From: Vibrio ulleungensis | GTDB lineage: Bacteria > Pseudomonadota > Gammaproteobacteria > Enterobacterales > Vibrionaceae | DNA: 64,000 nt | Direction: 5' to 3' | Assembly: GCF_016900875.1 (NCBI RefSeq) | Contig: NZ_JAFEUM010000002.1 | Coordinates: 665,828 to 729,827, forward strand | Shown: piece by piece, positions 17,017 to 27,782 of the stretch | Position numbering within the stretch: the first letter of the stretch is position 1 | How the letters are laid out: every line of letters starts with the position of its first letter | The notes under the pieces: generated by a model | What the model saw: the letters and a program-made list of their open reading frames with translations, nothing else | The model's database searches: none | What the model was told of the DNA's origin: nothing | Program-made: the position numbers and the translations under genes

Positions 17017-18870
17017 TTACTCACCGATGAAGTATTCGATCTCAGTCGTTTCTGCCAGTTGACTCACTAGGCCTTGCTGCTCTTGCCCCTGGAAGGTTTG
17101 AGATAGCTGAGCTTCGATTTGCTGGTTAAAGTCGCTGCTGATGACGTCATTCACTTTCGACAATTCGACCACCACGACATTGCCAATGAGGCTTTGAGTT
17201 TGTGCAAATTGACTTTGTTCTGTTGGGCGCGGCATAGCAAACACCACATCCGCAAACTCAGAGCCACGGTCAACAGTGCTGACGTCGTTAAAGCTCAGAT
17301 TATTATCAGCGAGAATGGTCTCATCTCCAGCAGACAATGCGTCAATGACTTCAAGCGCTAGCGCGTCTGCTTGCTCACGAGCCAACGTAAACATTAACTG
17401 TGACTCTACGTCCGCCTTAACGTCTTCCAATGGCAACACGGTCTGCTCACGAGCTTCCTCGATGCGAACCACAACGACATGCTCTGATCCAACTTCGATA
17501 ACTTCTGAGTTAAGTCCGTCAAATTTTACTTCTTCACTCGTCAGCGCATTCGAAATTTCTTGATTACGCAGTAGCTCTGGTAGCTCGTAGGCCGACACAA
17601 AATCGGTGGTCGTTACGTCTGCGCCAATAGCCGTTGCGGCATCGTCTAGTGAATCAGGGAATTCAAACGCAACCGTCTCTAGCTCCGTGAGTAGACTATA
17701 AAACTCGTCCACTGCTCTCTGACCTGATAGCTCAGCTTTAAGCTCATCTTTAATTTCAGCAAGTGGCTTAGCCTGAGGCTCTTTGAGCGCGTTCAGTTTA
17801 ATGATGTGGTAACCAAAGTCACTCTTAACTAATCCCGTCATGTCGCCGACAGCCGTCAGTGCAAATGCAGCGTCTTCAAACGCGGGATCCATGACACCTT
17901 TTTCAATCCAACCGAGGTCGCCGCCTTCTTCCGCGCTACCAAGGTCTTGAGATTTGTCTTCAGCCAGTTGGGCAAAGTCAGCACCTGCGTTTAGCTCATC
18001 TAAAATAGATTGAGCCGTTGCTTCGTCATCACCTTGAATCAAGATGTGGGCAACTTGACGCTGCTCTTCGGTGGAAAATGAAGATAGATTGTCTTGATAA
18101 TAGTCTTCAACTTCGTCGTCAGTCGGGGCAAATTCCTCTTGCAGCTGCTGAGCTGAAAGCTCGACATAAGAGATACGGTACTGTTCTGGACGAGTAAAAC
18201 GCTGTGCGTTGTCATCATAGTACTGCTGAATTTGCTCATCGTTGATGTCGACAGTTTCAGCCAATTGATTCACGTCGATTTCGAGAGTGCGAATATCACG
18301 GGTTTGGCTGATCAAGCCACTAGTGATGGCAATTTCTGAAGGTAGGACAAAATCGGTGTTAGCTAACGCCCCTGCCAATTGCGCACGAACCATGTCGCGT
18401 CGTAGGTACTCAGCGAAAGAATCTGGAGTGAAGCCCGCGCGACGCAAGAACGATTGATACACCTCTTGGTCAAAACGGCCATTGTTCTGGAATTGCGGCA
18501 TAGTGACAATGAGATCACGAACTTGTTGGTCGCTGATGCGTAATCCGAGCTCATCGGCTTGTTGCTCAAGGAGAGCCTGGTTCACCATGCGTTGCAACAC
18601 AGAGCGACGCAGTTGCTCTACATAAGTTGGGTCACCAAGTAGCGCGTTGAAGTAATCACTGTTCTGCGCTTGTAAACGGTTACGCTCATTTTGATACGCT
18701 TGTTCAAACTCACCACGCGCAATATCGACGTTACCCACTGTCGCTGCAACGTTCGCGTTTCCGCCAACAATGTAGCTACCTACACCAGCAAAAACGAAGG
18801 ACAAGATAATCAAGCCCAAAATAATCTTTACCGCGATGCTATTCACGCCTTCGCGTAACCTTTCCATCAT
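17017..18870 (-). CDS. ppiD: Periplasmic folding chaperone PpiD
   Basis: Inner-membrane-anchored periplasmic chaperone near the Sec translocon that helps newly exported outer-membrane proteins. The 617 residues start with MMERLREGVNSIAVKIILG and one transmembrane helix at about 15-35, then a SurA-like N-terminal chaperone domain (about 45-245), a parvulin domain at about 265-360 (RQVAHILIQGDDEATA, GGDLGWIEKGVMDPAF, SDFGYHIIKL), and a C-terminal domain. The parvulin unit of PpiD is known to have little isomerase activity. It lies directly downstream of hupB, as in E. coli and Vibrio. Confidence 0.95.
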   Translation of the reverse strand: MMERLREGVNSIAVKIILGLIILSFVFAGVGSYIVGGNANVAATVGNVDIARGEFEQAYQNERNRLQAQNSDYFNALLGDPTYVEQLRRSVLQRMVNQALLEQQADELGLRISDQQVRDLIVTMPQFQNNGRFDQEVYQSFLRRAGFTPDSFAEYLRRDMVRAQLAGALANTDFVLPSEIAITSGLISQTRDIRTLEIDVNQLAETVDINDEQIQQYYDDNAQRFTRPEQYRISYVELSAQQLQEEFAPTDDEVEDYYQDNLSSFSTEEQRQVAHILIQGDDEATAQSILDELNAGADFAQLAEDKSQDLGSAEEGGDLGWIEKGVMDPAFEDAAFALTAVGDMTGLVKSDFGYHIIKLNALKEPQAKPLAEIKDELKAELSGQRAVDEFYSLLTELETVAFEFPDSLDDAATAIGADVTTTDFVSAYELPELLRNQEISNALTSEEVKFDGLNSEVIEVGSEHVVVVRIEEAREQTVLPLEDVKADVESQLMFTLAREQADALALEVIDALSAGDETILADNNLSFNDVSTVDRGSEFADVVFAMPRPTEQSQFAQTQSLIGNVVVVELSKVNDVISSDFNQQIEAQLSQTFQGQEQQGLVSQLAETTEIEYFIGE

Positions 18871-18930
18871 CTGTTTATATACTCCAAACTAGGCCAACTC
18901 GGCCAATTTTCGATTTATCGAATAATATCA

Positions 18931-18964
18931 GAAAAAGAAATGCGCACCAGTAACGATGCGCATT
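18931..18964 (-). terminator. Rho-independent terminator after hupB
   Basis: Stem AATGCGCA / TGCGCATT with a 10-base loop, followed on the minus strand by TCTTTTTC. It lies about 100 bases beyond the hupB stop, in the 195-base gap before ppiD. Confidence 0.8.
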
Positions 18965-19065
18965 ATTCTGTTGTTTGTGAACGATTACTTGATGTATTGC
19001 ACTTTCGGAGAACTCTCCTGGGGTGCTAGCGTTATCAATCGTTCAAACTTAAATCGATTTTTCGC

Positions 19066-19338
19066 TTAGTTGCACGCGTCTTTTAACGCTTTACCAGGCT
19101 TAAACGCCGGTACTTTTGCTTCAGCGATTTGGATTTCTTCACCCGTTTTAGGGTTACGACCAGTACGAGCAGCACGAGTACGTACGCTGAATGTACCAAA
19201 TCCAACCAAGGCTACTTGGTCACCATCTTTTAACGTATCTGATACAGATTCGATAACCGCTTCAAGTGCACGGCCAGCAGACGCTTTTGAAAGATCAGCG
19301 CTTTCTGCGATTTTTTCGACTAATTGAGTTTTGTTCAC
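19066..19338 (-). CDS. hupB: DNA-binding protein HU-beta
   Basis: Nucleoid-associated HU subunit, 90 residues. [25 protein letters not shown] is the N-terminal helical part and [22 protein letters not shown] the DNA-embracing beta-arm. The start is GTG at 19338: AAGGGGAA lies eight bases upstream, and the family begins with (M)NK(T/S)QL; an upstream ATG would add 18 unrelated residues. It is located between lon and ppiD, the conserved place for hupB rather than hupA. Confidence 0.97.
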   Translation of the reverse strand: MNKTQLVEKIAESADLSKASAGRALEAVIESVSDTLKDGDQVALVGFGTFSVRTRAARTGRNPKTGEEIQIAEAKVPAFKPGKALKDACN

Positions 19339-19456
19339 AGTGTATTCCCCTTGTGTTGCCCTGAAACACCACTGCCGGGCAACTTTGTCCATGTTATTTA
19401 AACGAGCTTATGCCAGATGTAAACAAGCGTTCAAGCTGATGTTAACTTAACGTCAC

Positions 19457-19494
19457 AAAAAAAAGCTGACAAGTTGTTTTAACTTGCCAGCTTA
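19457..19494 (-). terminator. Rho-independent terminator after lon
   Basis: Stem AAGCTGGCAAGTT / AACTTGTCAGCTT (one mismatch) and a run of nine T residues on the minus strand, about 35 bases past lon. Confidence 0.93.
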
Positions 19495-19528
19495 TTTCAT
19501 TTTAGTATTTTTGGTCTAGGTCACTGTT

Positions 19529-21874
19529 TTAAGAGGCTACAGTGAAACCTTGCGGTGATTTTTCAAGAGCAATCTCAAGCACATCGTCTATCCACTGCAC
19601 TGGAATAACCTTAAGATCAGCAATCACATTATCTGGAATTTCTTCCAAATCACGCTCATTGTCTTTCGGTATAACGACCGTCTTGATGCCGCCTCGGTGA
19701 GCTGCTAGCAGTTTCTCTTTAAGCCCACCGATTGGCAATACTTCACCACGAAGCGTAATCTCACCGGTCATTGCCACTTCAGCTTTCACAGGGTTGCCAG
19801 TCAGGCTTGAAACTAATGCAGTACACATAGCGATACCAGCGCTCGGTCCGTCTTTTGGCGTTGCGCCTTCGGGTACGTGAACGTGGATATCGCGCTTTTC
19901 ATAAAAGTCGTTATTAATACCCAGTTTTTCAGCGCGAGCTCTTACAACCGTCATAGCGGCTTGAATGGACTCTTGCATCACGTCACCCAGCGAACCGGTC
20001 TGTGACAGTTTACCTTTACCGATCATAGATTCCGTTTCAATGGTGAGCAGATCACCACCCACTTCCGTCCACGCCAATCCAGTCACTTGACCAATGCGAT
20101 TGTTGTCATCCGCTTTGCCAAAGTCAAAGCGTTGAACACCCAAGTATTCTTTAAGGTTATCTTGGTTAACTTCAACTTTCTTCAGCTCACTGTCGAGCAG
20201 AATATTTTTCACCGCTTTTCGACAGATTTTAGAAATCTCACGCTCTAGACTACGCACACCCGCTTCACGAGTGTAGTAACGAATAATGCCAACCAACGCA
20301 GAGTCCGCGATGTCGATTTCATGCGGTTTCAGTCCGTTACGCTTAATTTGCTTGGTCAGCAAGTGTCGCTTAGCGATGTTCAATTTCTCATCTTCGGTAT
20401 AACCCGAAAGACGGATCACTTCCATACGGTCCAGCAGTGGACCTGGGATGTTCATTGAGTTTGACGTTGCCACAAACATGACGTCTGAGAGATCGTAATC
20501 AACCTCAAGGTAATGATCGTTAAACGCATTGTTTTGCTCTGGATCCAACACCTCTAACAACGCAGATGCTGGGTCACCGCGCATGTCTGAAGACATTTTG
20601 TCGATCTCATCAAGTAAGAACAGTGGATTCTTCACGCCTACTTTAGACATTTTCTGAATAAGCTTACCTGGCAACGAACCAATGTAGGTTCTTCGATGTC
20701 CGCGAATTTCAGCTTCATCGCGTACGCCACCCAATGCCATTCTCACGTATTGGCGACCTGTCGCTGCTGCAATAGATTGCCCTAGTGACGTTTTACCCAC
20801 ACCAGGAGGCCCAACCAAACACAAGATAGGCCCTTTCAGTTTATTGATACGGTTTTGCACCGCCAAATACTCGAGGATACGTTCTTTAACACGCTCTAGG
20901 CCGTAATGGTCTTGGTTAAGCACTTCTTCTGCTTTGCCTAGGTTCTTCTTAACCTTTGAACGCTTAGACCAAGGTACCCCAATCATCCAATCAATATAGC
21001 TGCGCACCACGGTGGCTTCAGCAGACATTGGAGACATCATTTTGAGTTTTTGCAGCTCGGCTTCGGTCTTTTGACGAGCCTCAGCGGGCATTTTTGACTC
21101 TTCGATTTTTTTCTGTAGCGCTTCAAATTCGTCTGGTGCATTGTCCATGTCACCCAACTCTTTTTGAATCGCCTTCATCTGCTCGTTGAGGTAGTACTCT
21201 CGCTGAGATTTTTCCATCTGCTTTTTAACGCGACCACGGATGCGCTTTTCAACTTGCAGCAGGTCAATTTCAGATTCCATCATTCCCATCAAAAACTCTA
21301 GGCGCTCGTTAACGTCTAAAATTTCAAGCACCTGTTGCTTGTCGACAAGTTTAAGCGGCATGTGCGCCGCAATGGTGTCAGCCAAACGAGCAGCATCATC
21401 AATACCATTGAGTGACGTCAGTACTTCTGGTGGGATCTTTTTGTTGAGCTTAACAAAGCCTTCAAATTGATTGATCGCGCTTCTTACTACGACTTCTTGT
21501 TCGCGCTCATCAATCTCAGGCGTCGTTAAAAACTCGGCATCGGCAATGAAAAACTCATCGTCGCGAATGCTGTGCACTTTGGCACGTTGTTGGCCTTCAA
21601 CCAATACCTTCACAGTGCCATCTGGAAGTTTCAATAATTGCAAAATCGTCGCAACGGTACCCAAGTCAAACAAATCGTCTTTGCTTGGTTCATCGTTGTC
21701 AGCTTCTTTTTGAGCCACCAGCAAGATTTGCTTGTTGTTCTCCATCGCTGCATCAAGGCAAGTGATCGATTTTTCACGACCAACAAACAGCGGGATCACC
21801 ATGTGGGGATAAACCACCACATCACGTAACGGCAATACTGGTATCTCTGTGCGTTCAGAACGTTCCAAGTTCAT
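19529..21874 (-). CDS. lon: ATP-dependent protease La (Lon)
   Basis: Cytoplasmic AAA+ serine protease that degrades misfolded and regulatory proteins. The 781 residues match the usual size: N-terminal substrate-binding LON domain ([20 protein letters not shown]), coiled middle, AAA+ module with Walker [10 protein letters not shown] and [10 protein letters not shown], and the C-terminal protease with the catalytic Ser in DGPSAGIAM and Lys in [10 protein letters not shown]. In Vibrio, Lon also influences motility and lateral-flagella gene expression. It follows clpX after a terminator and has its own heat-shock promoter. Confidence 0.98.
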   Translation of the reverse strand: MNLERSERTEIPVLPLRDVVVYPHMVIPLFVGREKSITCLDAAMENNKQILLVAQKEADNDEPSKDDLFDLGTVATILQLLKLPDGTVKVLVEGQQRAKVHSIRDDEFFIADAEFLTTPEIDEREQEVVVRSAINQFEGFVKLNKKIPPEVLTSLNGIDDAARLADTIAAHMPLKLVDKQQVLEILDVNERLEFLMGMMESEIDLLQVEKRIRGRVKKQMEKSQREYYLNEQMKAIQKELGDMDNAPDEFEALQKKIEESKMPAEARQKTEAELQKLKMMSPMSAEATVVRSYIDWMIGVPWSKRSKVKKNLGKAEEVLNQDHYGLERVKERILEYLAVQNRINKLKGPILCLVGPPGVGKTSLGQSIAAATGRQYVRMALGGVRDEAEIRGHRRTYIGSLPGKLIQKMSKVGVKNPLFLLDEIDKMSSDMRGDPASALLEVLDPEQNNAFNDHYLEVDYDLSDVMFVATSNSMNIPGPLLDRMEVIRLSGYTEDEKLNIAKRHLLTKQIKRNGLKPHEIDIADSALVGIIRYYTREAGVRSLEREISKICRKAVKNILLDSELKKVEVNQDNLKEYLGVQRFDFGKADDNNRIGQVTGLAWTEVGGDLLTIETESMIGKGKLSQTGSLGDVMQESIQAAMTVVRARAEKLGINNDFYEKRDIHVHVPEGATPKDGPSAGIAMCTALVSSLTGNPVKAEVAMTGEITLRGEVLPIGGLKEKLLAAHRGGIKTVVIPKDNERDLEEIPDNVIADLKVIPVQWIDDVLEIALEKSPQGFTVAS

Positions 21875-21908
21875 AGTTGGTTCTCTATATTTGGCGGTAT
21901 TAGTTGTT

Positions 21909-21936
21909 ATATAGGGGTAATTTTAAGGTATTCAAC
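21909..21936 (-). promoter_or_regulatory. Heat-shock (sigma-32) promoter of lon
   Basis: Minus strand GTTGAA (21936-21931), 13 bases, then CCCCTATAT (21917-21909); the sigma-32 consensus is CTTGAA-N13/17-CCCCATNT. It ends 35 bases before the lon ATG. lon is a known sigma-32 target in E. coli. Confidence 0.8.
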
Positions 21937-22041
21937 GGTAAAGGGATAAGTTTATGTAGAAAAAGGTAACAATTGGCGAACATTCCTACAAAAATGATGC
22001 TTTAGTCCAGTTAATTCACTGAGTTATACAGGGGTTATTGC

Positions 22042-22071
22042 AAAAAAAAACCAGAGCCTAGACTCTGGTTT
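22042..22071 (-). terminator. Rho-independent terminator after clpX
   Basis: Stem AACCAGAGTC / GGCTCTGGTT (central bases form the loop) and a run of nine to ten T residues on the minus strand, 20 bases past the clpX stop. Confidence 0.92.
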
Positions 22072-22091
22072 AATATCAATTTGTATAGCAA

Positions 22092-23360
22092 TTACTCAGC
22101 GACTGCAGCGTCTTTTCCGTTGTAAATAAGCAGTGGCTCTGACTCGCCGTTAATCACGGTCTCATCAATAACAACTTTACTTACATCGCTTTCAGAAGGT
22201 AGATCGTACATTGTGTTTAGCAACACACCTTCCAAAATTGAACGCAATCCACGTGCACCTGTTTTACGCTCCATCGCTTTTTTAGCAATGGCTTTAAGTG
22301 CATCTTCGCGGAACTCAAGCTCAACCTCTTCAAGGTCGAACAACGCACCATACTGTTTTGTTAGCGCGTTTTTAGGCTCGCTAAGGATCTGAACCAATGC
22401 GCTCTCGTCAAGCTCGGTAAGCGTTGTGGTGACTGGAAGACGGCCAATAAACTCAGGGATGAGCCCGTATTTAACCAAATCTTCTGGTTCTACTTTACCA
22501 AATAACTCACCAACGGTACGAGTATCGTCTTTTGAGCGGATTTCAGCACCAAAGCCAATACCAGAGCCAGTTTCAACCCGCTGCTCTATCACTTTATCTA
22601 GGCCAGCAAACGCACCACCACAAATAAAGAGGATCTTAGAGGTATCAACTTGCAAAAACTCTTGTTGAGGATGCTTACGGCCACCTTGTGGTGGTACAGA
22701 AGCGATAGTACCTTCAACCAGTTTTAGTAGAGCTTGCTGTACGCCTTCACCAGACACATCACGTGTGATCGATGGGTTTTCTGCTTTGCGAGAAATTTTG
22801 TCGATTTCATCGATGTATACAATACCACGCTCAGCTTTCGCTACGTCGTAATCGCATTTTTGCAACAGTTTTTGGATGATGTTTTCAACATCTTCACCCA
22901 CATAACCGGCTTCGGTTAGGGTCGTTGCATCTGCCATGGTAAACGGCACATCAAGGAAACGAGCCAACGTTTCCGCTAGCAAAGTCTTACCGCTACCAGT
23001 AGGACCAATAAGCAGAATATTACTCTTGCCTAGCTCAACGCCCTCAGAGTTGGTGTCACCGTTACGCAATCGCTTATAGTGATTGTAAACGGCAACAGCC
23101 AATACCTTTTTCGCGTGCTCTTGACCGATGACGTAATCATCCAAGTGTTCGCGAATATCTCGTGGTGTCGGCAGTGCCTCTGCCTCTTTCTTAGGCAGTA
23201 CATCTTTAACCTCTTCACGAATAATATCGTTGCAGAGATCCACACATTCATCACAAATGTATACTGACGGGCCTGCTATGAGCTTACGTACTTCATGCTG
23301 GCTTTTACCGCAGAAAGAGCAATAGAGTAATTTTCCACCCTCTTTGCTTTTGTCTGTCAT
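22092..23360 (-). CDS. clpX: ClpXP protease ATP-binding unfoldase ClpX
   Basis: Hexameric AAA+ unfoldase that recognises tagged proteins (for example ssrA-tagged) and feeds them to ClpP. In 422 residues: zinc-binding domain with the two pairs CSFC and CDEC, Walker A GPTGSGKT, the pore loops (GYVGED), GGRKHP (RKH loop), and [10 protein letters not shown] carrying the IGF loop that docks on ClpP. It follows clpP by 84 bases in the same direction, so the two are probably made together. Confidence 0.98.
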   Translation of the reverse strand: MTDKSKEGGKLLYCSFCGKSQHEVRKLIAGPSVYICDECVDLCNDIIREEVKDVLPKKEAEALPTPRDIREHLDDYVIGQEHAKKVLAVAVYNHYKRLRNGDTNSEGVELGKSNILLIGPTGSGKTLLAETLARFLDVPFTMADATTLTEAGYVGEDVENIIQKLLQKCDYDVAKAERGIVYIDEIDKISRKAENPSITRDVSGEGVQQALLKLVEGTIASVPPQGGRKHPQQEFLQVDTSKILFICGGAFAGLDKVIEQRVETGSGIGFGAEIRSKDDTRTVGELFGKVEPEDLVKYGLIPEFIGRLPVTTTLTELDESALVQILSEPKNALTKQYGALFDLEEVELEFREDALKAIAKKAMERKTGARGLRSILEGVLLNTMYDLPSESDVSKVVIDETVINGESEPLLIYNGKDAAVAE

Positions 23361-23444
23361 TTGCTACCTCTTTACTTGGAGCATTTTAGTTTGTTGCGTT
23401 TTATCTATGTCATTATAGATGAAAAGCTAAACCTATATTCTCTA

Positions 23445-24065
23445 TTACGCACGTGCCAATACAGAATCTACAATTCCGTATTCTACTGCTTGATCCGCTG
23501 ACATGAAATTGTCACGGTCAGTATCACGCTCGATCACTTCTAGTGGCTGACCTGTATGTTCCGCCAAAAGAGTGTTCAATTTCTTCTTAATCGTAAGAAT
23601 CTCTTGTGCATGGATCTGAATATCAGATGCCTGACCTTGGAATCCGCCTAGTGGCTGATGGATCATTACACGAGAGTTTGGCAATGCATAACGCTTACCT
23701 GGCGCACCGCCAGCAAGTAGGAAAGATCCCATTGAGCATGCCTGTCCCATACACACAGTACTTACGTCTGGCTTGATGTACTGCATCGTGTCATAGATAG
23801 ACATACCCGCAGTTACACTCCCACCTGGTGAGTTAATGTATAGGAAAATCTCTTTATCTGGGTTTTCTGATTCAAGGAACAACAGTTGAGCAACCACAAG
23901 ATTTGCCATGTGGTCTTCGACTTGTCCAGTCAGAAAGATGATGCGCTCTTTAAGCAGGCGTGAGTAGATATCGTATGAACGCTCTCCACGGGAAGACTGC
24001 TCTACAACCATAGGTACGAGTGCGTCAATTATTGGCGACGCGGCGCTTTTTTCTTGGAAGCTCAT
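23445..24065 (-). CDS. clpP: ClpP protease proteolytic subunit
   Basis: Serine peptidase of the ClpXP/ClpAP complexes in the cytoplasm. The 206-residue product starts [16 protein letters not shown]; a 15-residue in-frame upstream extension was not used because GGGA and the family start favour the ATG at 24065. The catalytic triad is visible: Ser in GQACSMGSF, His in VMIHQPLGG, Asp in ERDTDRDNF. It lies between tig and clpX, the standard order. Confidence 0.97.
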   Translation of the reverse strand: MSFQEKSAASPIIDALVPMVVEQSSRGERSYDIYSRLLKERIIFLTGQVEDHMANLVVAQLLFLESENPDKEIFLYINSPGGSVTAGMSIYDTMQYIKPDVSTVCMGQACSMGSFLLAGGAPGKRYALPNSRVMIHQPLGGFQGQASDIQIHAQEILTIKKKLNTLLAEHTGQPLEVIERDTDRDNFMSADQAVEYGIVDSVLARA

Positions 24066-24080
24066 AGTTTTAGATCCCTT

Positions 24081-24111
24081 AAAAATAAATGGCCCTAAGT
24101 ATAGGGCCATT
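24081..24111 (-). terminator. Rho-independent terminator after tig
   Basis: Stem AATGGCCCTA / TAGGGCCATT with a short loop and TATTTTTA on the minus strand. It lies in the 100-base interval between tig and clpP, immediately upstream of the clpP start, and may give partial read-through. Confidence 0.85.
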
Positions 24112-24165
24112 GTTAGCAGAATAGTAGACTGTAAGTCAACAACTTCCCGTCTTAACCCCTAAGAA

Positions 24166-25467
24166 TTAAGCAGGTTGCTGGTTCATCAAGTCGTTAAAGC
24201 CTAGCTCTTTTTCAGACACTTTTGCTTTACCAACAATTGCGTCAATCGCTTGCTCTTCAAGTGCAACGTTGCGCATATTGTTCATCATTTCTTCGTTGCC
24301 TTCGTAGTAAGCAACAACTTCAGATGGATCTTCATACGCTGTAGCCATCTCTTGGATCAACGCTTTTACTTTTTCATCGTCAGCTTTTAGCTCTTCTGCT
24401 TTGATAACTTCACCAAGTAGAAGGCCAACCACTACGCGACGCTTAGCTTGTTCTTCGAACATTTCGCGTGGTAGAGACTCAGCAGCTTCAGCGTTGCCGC
24501 CAAAACGTTGTGCAGCTTGTTGACGAAGTGCACCGATTTCTTGATCGATAAGTGCAGAAGGTACGTCGATGTCGTTCTCTTTAACAAGACCGTCAATCGC
24601 TTGCTCTTTGATGCGGTTTTTGATCGCGCCTTTAAGCTCACGTTCCATGTTCTTGCGAACTTCAGCTTTAAGACCTTCAACGCCGCCTTCAGCAACACCA
24701 AATTTCTCAACGAACTCGTCATTTAGCTCAGGAAGCTCTTGAACTTCTACAGAGTTTACTTTGATAGCAAACTTCGCCACTTTACCTTTCAGGTTTTCAG
24801 CGTGGTAATCTTCTGGGAAGGTTACGTCGATTTCAAATTCCATGCCTGCTTTCTTACCAGCAATGCCGTCTTCAAAACCAGGGATCATACGACCAGCGCC
24901 CATTTCTAGAGGGAAGTTTTCAGCTTTACCGCCTTCAAACTCTTCGCCGTCGATAGAACCGATGAAGTCGATGTTTGCACGAGTGCCTTCACCAGCTTCA
25001 ACGTCTGACTCAGTCCAAGATGCTTGTTGCTTACGTAGCGTTTCTAGCATTTCAGCAACGTCTTCGTCTTTCACTTCAACCAATGGCTTTTCGATTTCTA
25101 CGTTTTCTAGACCTTTAAGCTCTACTTCTGGGAAGATTTCAAAGGTTGCAGTGAAAACAAGATCTTTGCCTTCAGCGATTTCAACTGGTGCGAATGTTGG
25201 GCCGCCAGCTGGGTTGATCTTTTCTTTAACGATTGACTCGATGTAGTGACGTTGCATCACTTCACCCATAACATCGTTACGCACAGATTGACCGTACATT
25301 TGCGCTACCATTTTCAAAGGCACTTTACCTTTGCGGAAGCCGTCAAAGCGACGGTTCTTAGCGATATTGCGTAGTTCCGCTGTTACTGCATCTTCGATGT
25401 TTGCAGCAGGAACAGTAATGGTTAGACGGCGCTCTAGGCCTTCCAAAGTTTCAACAGTAGCTTGCAT
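24166..25467 (-). CDS. tig: Trigger factor, ribosome-associated chaperone
   Basis: Binds the ribosome exit tunnel and helps nascent chains fold. The 433 residues show the ribosome-binding signature ([11 protein letters not shown] at about 45-55) in the N-terminal domain, a FKBP-type isomerase domain at about 155-245 ([28 protein letters not shown]) and the helical C-terminal substrate cradle. Two ATGs lie close together; the one at 25476 (MKT...) has GAGG only two bases away, the one at 25467 ([10 protein letters not shown]) matches the family start, so it was chosen with some doubt. tig precedes clpPX as usual. Confidence 0.96.
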   Translation of the reverse strand: MQATVETLEGLERRLTITVPAANIEDAVTAELRNIAKNRRFDGFRKGKVPLKMVAQMYGQSVRNDVMGEVMQRHYIESIVKEKINPAGGPTFAPVEIAEGKDLVFTATFEIFPEVELKGLENVEIEKPLVEVKDEDVAEMLETLRKQQASWTESDVEAGEGTRANIDFIGSIDGEEFEGGKAENFPLEMGAGRMIPGFEDGIAGKKAGMEFEIDVTFPEDYHAENLKGKVAKFAIKVNSVEVQELPELNDEFVEKFGVAEGGVEGLKAEVRKNMERELKGAIKNRIKEQAIDGLVKENDIDVPSALIDQEIGALRQQAAQRFGGNAEAAESLPREMFEEQAKRRVVVGLLLGEVIKAEELKADDEKVKALIQEMATAYEDPSEVVAYYEGNEEMMNNMRNVALEEQAIDAIVGKAKVSEKELGFNDLMNQQPA

Positions 25468-25967
25468 TGTTTTCATAACCTCAAATCGTACTCTTTAAAA
25501 AGAGCGTTTACCTACTTGAGTAGGCTTTCCTAATTTTTGCGTATAGCGTTGACGTATAGCGCGTATTCGTGACTCAATCCAACAGCCCATCACGATCGAG
25601 TAGTAAAACCTAAGTTTTACTAGGGCTACTGGAGAACTAATAAGAGATAACTTCACTCAGCGGTTAGGCTTGAAAAGTTGTCTATGATTAGTCTCAGGGT
25701 GAAATAGACGCGACATTCTACCCACATGGGTATCGGCTGTCGAGTCACCCCCTAATAACAGGCACGCCGATGTAACAAAATCGGGGCTAGCGCGCACTTT
25801 TAGCCACTACACACTAAGCCTGCACTGAGAATGGGGTCTTGTGCTACGATTTCAAGGCTTCTGAACACAAAAAAAGTGCAATTGATTAAAAAGAGATCAA
25901 TCCACCAGAATGTTCGCTAAAGATGGTCAACAATAGTCGTTAGAAGTTAAGCAGTTAAGGTGGTGGA
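25468..25967. other. Intergenic region between divergent tig and dctB, no gene seen
   Basis: About 500 bases between divergent genes. I see no open frame worth calling, no tRNA and no terminator. A short hairpin CCTAC-TCAA-GTAGG (around 25512-25525) lies in the tig leader, and a weak TTGGAT-N18-TATACG promoter candidate for tig lies near 25552-25582. The promoters of tig and dctB must be here. Confidence 0.5.
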
Positions 25968-27782
25968 GTGATCAAGGATTCAATACGAACATTTTTTATG
26001 ATCGGATGCACTTATATCCTCATCACAACCGCGCTAGGCCAATGGTACTGGTACGAAGCCGTTAACAAGCAAAATCGTGATAATCAATCGACTCTCAGCC
26101 AATTTCAGGCTCAACTGCAAGCGCAATTGGAGCAGTTTTCTTACTTGCCACGACTGCTGTCAAAAGACCGTGAGCTTATAGACGCGCTTAATGCTCCCTT
26201 TAACAGTGCCCAGTTAGATATTACCAACCGCTACCTAGAAAACGTCAACCGCATCATTGGTGCAGCCGATACCTACCTGCTAGACAATAACGGTACCACT
26301 ATCGCAAGCAGTAACTGGTTGTCAGAAACGTCGTTCATTGGGCGTAATTTTGCTTTTCGCCCCTATTTTCAACAGGCACTGCAAGGTACGACTGGGCAAT
26401 ACTTTGCGCTTGGTTCCACCTCGGCTAAGCGCGGCTATTACTATGCTTACCCTATACATTACGGCGCCTCTTTAATTGGTGTCATTGTGATTAAAATGGA
26501 CCTTTCTCTGATTGAGCAAGATTGGATAACCAAAGGGGCAACCTACATTGTAACCGACCGAGACAACATCGTATTTATGAGCAGTCGTCAGCAGTGGTTG
26601 TTTCACTCGCTACTCCCTCTTTCACCCGATCGCACGCGAGAAATCCAGCAAGAGCGTCGCTACTTGGACCTCCCTATTTCCTCGTTAGGATTTCTCGCAA
26701 TTCCTAACTCTCAGCAAGGTCGCATAACCCAAAAGCGCACACCAATCAGTGCCGATACGTTTTACTACGCGCACCATCCTTTGCCTAACCACCAACTTAA
26801 GGTGTGGGTACTCTCTAAACAGCAGACATTGGTGTGGGGGCTACTTAGGTTCTTGGTTTTCTTGCACCTGGTGTATGCGTTAATCATTAGCTTTTGGCTA
26901 TTCTCGGGGTATCGAAAACGAAAGTTACAACAACTCAATTTGCTGCAAGCGCAATCTCAACAAAAGCTCGAATTTGAAGTTATGGCGCGCACGGCGAAAC
27001 TGCAGGTGGAAATTAAAGAGAGAACGCTTGCAGAGCAGCGCCTATTGCAGGCTCAACAAGACTTGATTCAAGCGGCGAAATTGGCCCTGTTAGGTAAACT
27101 CTCTGCCAGCATCAGTCATGAACTCAATAACCCACTGGCGGCAATTCGGAGCTTCTCAGATAACGGAGTGAAGTTTATCGAGCGTGGCGATTATGACCGA
27201 GCAAAACAAAACCTTGAAAAGATCGTCTCATTGACCGAACGAATGGCTAAAATTTCTCAGCAACTACGTGCGTTTGCACGTAAGTCGAGTACCGATGACG
27301 CGCAGTGGGTAGAAGTCCTGCCGATATTGGAGCTAGCTTTAGAGCTCACGCGCCCTGAAGCGATGCGATGTGGGTTAGTGATAAATCCCCACCAATCCCC
27401 CAACTTGCCGCTGCCTTTAGTAAAAGTTCATGCGGTTCAGCTTGAGCAGGTATTTATCAACCTCATCACCAATGCTATTCAGGCCACTGCTTCCTGCAAA
27501 CAAAAGCAAATCGATATTACTCTTACTGTTGATTCAACGTGGCTAAACATCGCATTTGACGATTCAGGAACAGGAATCGATCCTGAATTGCAAAGCATGC
27601 TGTTTGAACCTTTTGTTACCAATAAAACACAAGGTCTTGGGCTGGGGTTATCTATCTCTAAAGAGCTTATCGACAGCATGAAAGGCACATTAACTGCGGG
27701 TAATTCCGACTTGGGTGGTGCTTGTTTTACGGTGATGCTGCCCTACTCGTACGACCCTACCGATCCAAGTGAGACACGATGA
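25968..27782 (+). CDS. dctB: C4-dicarboxylate sensor histidine kinase DctB
   Basis: Membrane sensor that phosphorylates DctD in response to succinate, fumarate or malate. The 604 residues have a transmembrane helix at about 8-26, a periplasmic double PAS-like (PDC) sensor from about 30 to 285 containing the conserved GRNFAFRPYFQQAL and GYYYAYPI, a second helix at about 290-315, a coiled linker, the HisKA domain with His384 in ISHELNNPLAAIRSFS, and an HATPase (GTGIDPEL, GLGLGLSIS). The start is a GTG with AAGG/GGTGGA before it. The stop overlaps the dctD start by four bases, showing translational coupling. Orthologous position to the dctB next to tig in V. cholerae. Confidence 0.93.
   Translation: MIKDSIRTFFMIGCTYILITTALGQWYWYEAVNKQNRDNQSTLSQFQAQLQAQLEQFSYLPRLLSKDRELIDALNAPFNSAQLDITNRYLENVNRIIGAADTYLLDNNGTTIASSNWLSETSFIGRNFAFRPYFQQALQGTTGQYFALGSTSAKRGYYYAYPIHYGASLIGVIVIKMDLSLIEQDWITKGATYIVTDRDNIVFMSSRQQWLFHSLLPLSPDRTREIQQERRYLDLPISSLGFLAIPNSQQGRITQKRTPISADTFYYAHHPLPNHQLKVWVLSKQQTLVWGLLRFLVFLHLVYALIISFWLFSGYRKRKLQQLNLLQAQSQQKLEFEVMARTAKLQVEIKERTLAEQRLLQAQQDLIQAAKLALLGKLSASISHELNNPLAAIRSFSDNGVKFIERGDYDRAKQNLEKIVSLTERMAKISQQLRAFARKSSTDDAQWVEVLPILELALELTRPEAMRCGLVINPHQSPNLPLPLVKVHAVQLEQVFINLITNAIQATASCKQKQIDITLTVDSTWLNIAFDDSGTGIDPELQSMLFEPFVTNKTQGLGLGLSISKELIDSMKGTLTAGNSDLGGACFTVMLPYSYDPTDPSETR

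Noticed and set aside
24842..25246. 134-codon plus-strand frame inside tig
   Set aside because: Shadow of the trigger factor gene with Ser/Pro-rich composition and no ribosome site.
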